A DNA stretch of 64,000 nt, taken from contig JAVLUZ010000144.1 in assembly GCA_036768485.1 (NCBI GenBank), positions 62,001 through 126,000 of the forward strand. The letters are read 5' to 3'. Positions 59,070 to 64,000 of this stretch are shown here, in pieces. The translations under genes were made by a program, and so were the position numbers. The stretch's first letter is position 1; every line of letters begins with the position of its first letter. A model generated the notes under the pieces. It did not search any database, was not told the DNA's origin, and worked only from the letters and a program-made list of their open reading frames with translations. This DNA comes from Mermis nigrescens (lineage: Eukaryota > Nematoda > Enoplea > Mermithida > Mermithidae).

Positions 59070-59345
59070 ATTGAGAGAGGCTGGGGTTTTGAGACGGGTC
59101 TAGGCCTTTAACCCAAAACACTAAAATAAAAATTATCCGGGGAAAATAAGACAAAAATAAAGACCAAAAATTAATGCGAATCGAATATATATTTTTTCTG
59201 TGAAAGTTCTTGATAATGATCAGAAACTATGACTTAGGCTAGTTCGGAAGCCCTTTTAGCATGTATGCTAGTTTTTGAGGCCACTTCGGCTCAAACAAGT
59301 TCTCTGGCGGAGCCAAATTTTAATCTGCTATGCTGTATATCTATG
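59070..59345 (-). repeat. Family C repeat, copy C4
   Basis: Contains TGAGACGGGTCTAGGCC, GATCAGAAACTATGACTT, TTTTTGAGGCCACTTCGGC and GCTATGCTGTATATCTATGG, in the same order as C3. Confidence 0.5.
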
Positions 59346-59925
59346 GTTGAGTAGTATTAAGAGGGAGCATTTTAAGGAGCTAACCTTGCCCTAAGCATCA
59401 AAATTTTCCGAAATTCGACACGACGAGGTAATGCCGGAAAGATAATATTTGTTTTATTTAACCTCTGTGCTGCGGCTAAAAAATAATTTAGCAGTCGTGT
59501 AATTAAAATCATAATTTCTGTGCATTAAATCTCGATTATTGCACGATACTGATGCGCATTATCAGTCATATTTTGAATAAATTATTTCAAATATCCAAAG
59601 TCTCGACGCTTTGCATCTTACTATTGTGACAATTCATGTTTAATGAGTTGTGAAGAGCTTGAAATATTTTTTTCTAAGTGATTCAACTAAATGCTACATT
59701 AGAGCGTGCGCTAGAGCGTCTAGAAGCGTATGCCGGTGTCTGAATAATTACTGAGATAAATCAAATTACTTTGGGTCCGCTAGATCCATATAGAATTTAC
59801 GAATAAGAAATTAAGGGGGACATATTTACACGTAGTATGTACACTTACAGTATGATAATTTGTTAGGCTAGGAGGGAAGATTTTTTTTTAAATTCTTTTA
59901 TTTTGCTAAAATATCTTATAAATAT

Positions 59926-60540
59926 TTTAGAAAGTCTGTTTGTGTGTTCGGGGTTGGCTCCGGCCCCGTAATAGATGGTGGGCCGACACTTGGGCCCGAG
60001 ATAAATGGTGGGCCGACACTTGGGCCCCACCGTGGCACCCTGCACAAACTCAGACGGGAGGGCGCCCTTTGCTTAAGCATAGGGTTTTTTTAGACAGCCG
60101 ATGTTTCGCCAATTTCTAAAAGTGCGCCAAAAGTTGGTTTACATTATTTTCGGGTTGCTGCACCTCGCACGTTATAACATAGGCAATAAATTGGGTATGT
60201 TAAACCGTGCCCTACCTTATAGGGTTGCATATGCTCTAGCATTGGATATGTTATAACATATTCAACGCTATAAAATAGGCAGTGCTATAGGATAGGACAC
60301 GTTATAACACACCCAATTCTGTAAGATAGGCAATGCTGTAGCATAGGACACATTATTACATAGCCAAAGCTATAAGATAGGCAATGCTGTAGCATAGGAC
60401 AAGTTATAACATACCCAACGATATAAGATAGGCGATGCTGTAGCACAGGACACGTTATAACATACCCAACGATCTAAGATAGGCAATGCTGTAGCATAGG
60501 ACACGCTATAACATACCCAATGCTATAAGATGGGCAAAAA
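59926..60540. repeat. Helitron-like 5' fragment followed by a 60-bp minisatellite
   Basis: At 59,926-60,060 lies a diverged copy of the Helitron-like start region (GTGTGTTCGGGGTTGGCTCC, GGCACCCTGCACAAACTC). From about 60,170 to 60,540 a roughly 60-bp unit recurs about six times: GTTATAACATACCCAACG, ATATAAGATAGGCAATGC, TGTAGCATAGGACAC. Confidence 0.8.
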
Positions 60541-60709
60541 GTAATTTTAAAAAAAGGGCGTATCAAAAAGTTTCTTATCGACCGAATGGAATTTAATTGG
60601 CCATTTAATTATTCAGTTGCGCTGCTATTTAAACCAATCTTTGTTTAAAATGAAATAATGTAAACTTTGATTTACTTTACACAATAATTCATTCATTATT
60701 TTCTTTTCA

Positions 60710-61922
60710 TCTACTATATATTTGTGAAAGTTTGTTTGTATGTCCGGGGTTGGCTCCGGCCCCATAACACTTGGTGGGCTGACGTTTTGGCCCGAGCTCG
60801 GCCTACCGGCTGAGGGTGTAGTAGCGACGTTTAAATTTCACCAACCCCACCCATGCACCCTGCACAGGGGTGAAGTGGGAGGTGTTTATGCTCAAGCATG
60901 ACCGATTTTGGGACATAGCGGATAACATGTGCCTAAACATGCGGTGATATAAGATAGGAGATACCCTCTGCTATTACATACGAGTGATACAAGATATCAT
61001 CTGACACATGACACCCTTTGCTACAACAAACAAAAAATTTTTGAAACACCAAAAATATGGTTTGACCAAAAAAACTTTCCAAAATATCCCAAAACATCAA
61101 GAATATTTGACCAAAAAAATTTCCAGAACATCCCAAAACATCAGAAATATGATTTTGGCTAAAGGATTTTCAAAACCATTCTGCAACGTCAAAAATATGG
61201 ATTTGATGAAAAAATGTACAGGGGTGAAGCGAGAGGCGTCCCTATGCTTGCATTACCATTTTGGGACATGGCCGATTTTTTGCCAAACTTCGAAAATCGG
61301 AATAAATACAGTTTACACTATTTTCAGGTCACGTTACTTTTGCCGCTGCGCGCGTTTAAGATAGGATCGGACGTAATATAGCCTACATAATGCTACAAGA
61401 TGGGCAATGATATAAGGTACAATGATGTGATATAAGATACCCTGTCTGTGCCATAAGATGCAGTGATATAAGATAGGAGATACCCTCTGCTATAACATAT
61501 GAGTGATATAAGATACAACGTGATATATGACACCTCTGCTACAACAAACAAAAAATTTTTATAACATCAAAAATATGGTTTGACCAAAAAATTTCCCAAA
61601 ACGTCCCAAAACATCAAAAATATGAGTTTGATCAAAAAAATTTCCGGGACATCCCAAAACATCAAAAATATGATTTTGGCTAAAGAATTTTCAAAACCAG
61701 TCTGTAACGTCAAAAATTTGTATTTGATCAAAAAAAAAATGGTTGACAAAAAACATTTTAAAAAATTCAAAAAATAAAATATGGTTTTTACCAACAATTT
61801 TTTTAGAAATATCCCAAAAATATCAAAAGTCCCGAAAAATAAAAAATACAAGAGACATTCCGATTCCATAAAGCTATCAGGCCTAAGTTCAGCCCGGGCA
61901 ACGCCGGGCAGCTCAGATAGTG
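60710..61922 (+). mobile_element. Helitron-like element with internal duplication
   Basis: Starts after an A with TCTACTATATATTTGTG, continues GTTTGTATGTCCGGGGTTGG, and ends with a hairpin GCCCGG-GCAACG-CCGGGC (61,892-61,909) plus AGCTCAGATAG before a T. Hairpin, A/T insertion site and lack of terminal inverted repeats fit Helitrons, although the end is ATAG rather than CTRR. About 300 bp (60,930-61,250) recurs at 61,440-61,740, itself built from CCAAAACATCAAAAATATG units. No Rep/helicase is encoded. Confidence 0.65.
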
Positions 61923-62149
61923 CTGAATAAACGCGGAGAGCAGCATCGCATCGGTGTTTTTAATGACAATCTTCCGCCTTCCAGTATTGATTATATAAAA
62001 ATTAAAGAAACAGCGAATTAACCTATATTTTAGTTTCAATGTAATTAAAGGCGGAAAGCGACATAATGTGGAAATTTTCAGCCGTTAAGTCCCTTAAAAA
62101 GCTCAAAGTAACGTACATAATTACATAATTTATCAGTCTTTAAGAAAAC

Positions 62150-62765
62150 TTGCTCTCAATTTTTTGGAAGTCGAGGATTGTGTAAAGGGTCATCAATATT
62201 GCGTTTGGGTCACGATAATTTAAAATAAATTGAGAAATTTGGCACATTTATGCCGTTGACTTTGATAAACTGAATAAAATTAATCATCGAAATTCATCCG
62301 ACTTTCAGAAAAAATAGTCTAAATTAAAGCCAAAGCAAGTACACCTCCTATCCATTGAATAAATTCTTTCTTCCTTAAAATGGCCATTTTTAAGATTAAC
62401 TCGACAATCACTTGATGATTTCAATAAAAAAATTTTAGATAGATAATCCTTAAATGTAACTAATATGCCGAAAGAATTTATGCTAGCTTATGTCTAAAGT
62501 ATGCTATACTCTAAAAACTGCTCTTATTTTGCATGGTCACTACAATATGCAGACTATTTTTCCTGTTCTGAAAGGTAGCAAAATAGTTTGATATTTTTGA
62601 GCTCTAAACTTTACGTATTTTTCCTTTTCCTGTTTTCTAATATTTTGTGCAATCCCCATTATTTTTTTCCAATATGGCTGCCCTCATGGTATGCATTTCA
62701 CTGGCTGTACGATTCATGTGATTCATTCTTTAAACACATTTTAGGAAGCCCAGGAGAAGTTCTTT
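62150..62765. repeat. Dispersed repeat, family J copy 2
   Basis: Same phrase order as 39,640-40,260 (GTACACCTCCT, TTTTTAAGATTAA, GCATGGTCACTACA, CCAATATGGCTGCC, TAGGAAGCCC). Lies in the intron of the third BPSL0067-family copy. Confidence 0.6.
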
Positions 62766-63140
62766 CGAACTATTACCTACATATTGCCTGATAATATGAT
62801 GTTATTTTGGATGTTTTCAACTATAATTCTTTCAGGTTTTAACGTATTTCAACAAATTTTCCAGCAAATAATTAAACTTTAAAAATTATTTATTTTACGC
62901 TGAAAACGACGGAGGGTCAGAATTCATTCGCGAACGGTATAAATTCTTCTTAGAGGAAAAGTATTTTTTACTGAAATAGCGAAAATGCGTTTCGCTTAAT
63001 TTTTTGAAATTTTAGAAAATTACTTCATTTATCAGGTAGCCGATCAGTGGTGTAGTGGACTATCATTTAATCGGAGAACAATTTAAAAGAGCAAAAAATA
63101 TTACAATACCAAAAAGTATTTCGTTATCAAAAGACATTGA

Positions 63141-64000
63141 ACTTGCCCCAACGAATACTTTTCTCATTTGTTTCATTCTCTATTGCACTATGTTATACTA
63201 ATTCAGCGGCTTTAATTGTCCGTTTACGCTATTAGTATTTCTTTACTGAGTGTTATTTGAATGCAAATTATTAATTTTTCTAGTATGTTTGATCCAGGCT
63301 TAGATCTGACTTCAGTCTAAAGATATGAGGCCAGGTTTAGGCATGGCTTGAGCCGGCCTTATAACATAAGGATTGAGCCAGACTTAAAAGAATCTTGAAA
63401 ATTGAAGAATCGAAAAAGTCGGAACAAACAAACTTTTGTCGAATTTTTTTATTTAACTTTTTTTCCATCGGTCATTCAGACATTCTATAAAAGATAGTAA
63501 CTTCTCAAAAACACTTCTTAATGACTGGCCGAATTGGGGGTTCCTTAAGGAGCTTGAATTTTTTAAATATTTTGCCCACGTACAAAGGTACATACGAGTA
63601 CATATAAAATTTCGAAGCCGACTGAGTGTTGCAACTCAAAACTTACTTAATGAAGCTTCCATAGTTTGACATTTTTAGGTCCGTATTAAATGAAGCAGTA
63701 ATCAGGAGTGAACTTAAGAGGTTCAGGGCAGGTGGCCGCCGCCACCCATCTTGGCCCAGAATAATTGGTGATGCGAGTGAAGGACGTGTATGTGCTTTGC
63801 AATTATGTTTGGCCATCGATCATAGTAATTTCATAAATTTTTATATTACATTTATTTACCTTCTTGGCGGTCTGGAGGTCATATTTTTATAGTTTTTTAA
63901 TTTGGTTAGCATAAATTCTAAAACTCTTTGGCGCTTCGCGTTAAATGCCACAAAAGGCTTGGCACAAAATCAACAAAAAGAGGAAATAATGAAATAATTC
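63141..64000. other. Downstream spacer ending in a partial repeat
   Basis: No gene is seen. From about 63,724 a C-rich block (CAGGGCAGGTGGCCGCC) and a hairpin variant (GGCGCTTCGCGTT, about 63,941) suggest a repeat that runs off the window. Confidence 0.4.

Larger units (their letters stand above)
58682..63140 (+). pseudogene. BPSL0067-family protein, copy 3 (decayed)
   Basis: Exon 1 (58,682 to about 59,006) keeps the signal peptide (MIWNVVILSLNILTIDAIVC) and NPAPYCGMYLGHPNAFKC. It has an in-frame TAG at 58,838 and a one-base deletion near 58,946. After the deletion the HAAIF-RC and GGI blocks continue in another frame. Exon 2 (63,036-63,140) reads VADQWCSGLSFNRRTI, has a TAA at 63,084, and ends YFVIKRH. 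Three independent lesions make this a clear pseudogene. Its 4-kb intron is filled with a family C copy, a minisatellite, a Helitron-like element and family J copy 2. Confidence 0.85.

Overview
The window reads as a piece of an AT-rich animal nuclear genome, most likely an arthropod. It has short canonical GT-AG introns, exons of two recognisable animal protein families (DOCK and M16/insulysin), and a dense load of DNA transposons. Most of the sequence is repeat. The dominant class is hAT-like: at least seven families with CA...TG-type ends and 8-bp target duplications, often nested. Tc1/mariner, PIF/Harbinger and Helitron-like elements and a dead integrase also occur. No tRNA, rRNA, CRISPR or bacterial-type operon was seen. 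Most long ORFs here are open frames inside repeats.

Layout. 0-11 kb: nested hAT-like elements, including two of about 2.6 kb with perfect 8-bp duplications. 11.2-12.3 kb (+): two exons of a DOCK-C-type guanine nucleotide exchange factor (DHR2 region), joined by an intron whose acceptor lacks AG. 12.6-17.4 kb: a 1.5-kb hAT-like element, a Tc1-like element and a GC-rich tandem array. 18.1-19.0 kb (-): a dead integrase. 19.7-21.2 kb: a 1.4-kb palindrome ending beside an assembly gap. 21.3-22.8 kb (+): an unrecognised Gag- or nucleocapsid-like reading frame with a stop and a frame break. 24.0-24.6 kb (+): four phase-compatible candidate exons of unknown function. 24.7-27.7 kb: a second copy of the 12.6-kb element carrying several later insertions.

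28.9-41.2 kb (-) is a gene of at least eleven exons. It encodes a signal peptide followed directly by the hinge and C-terminal half of an insulin-degrading-enzyme-like M16 protein, with no sign of the zinc-binding half. Its introns hold a 1.6-kb AAT microsatellite and several miniature elements, one of which duplicated the 5' splice site exactly.

47.9-63.1 kb (+) is an array of two-exon genes for small secreted proteins matching the bacterial BPSL0067 family. One is intact (52,730-55,183, 148 aa), two are broken, and one is represented only by an orphan second-exon start. This looks like a bacterial gene that was acquired horizontally, gained a signal peptide and intron, was duplicated and is partly decayed. 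It and the half-length secreted M16 gene are the strongest candidates for something new. The distal array region also carries a Helitron-like element and a 60-bp minisatellite.
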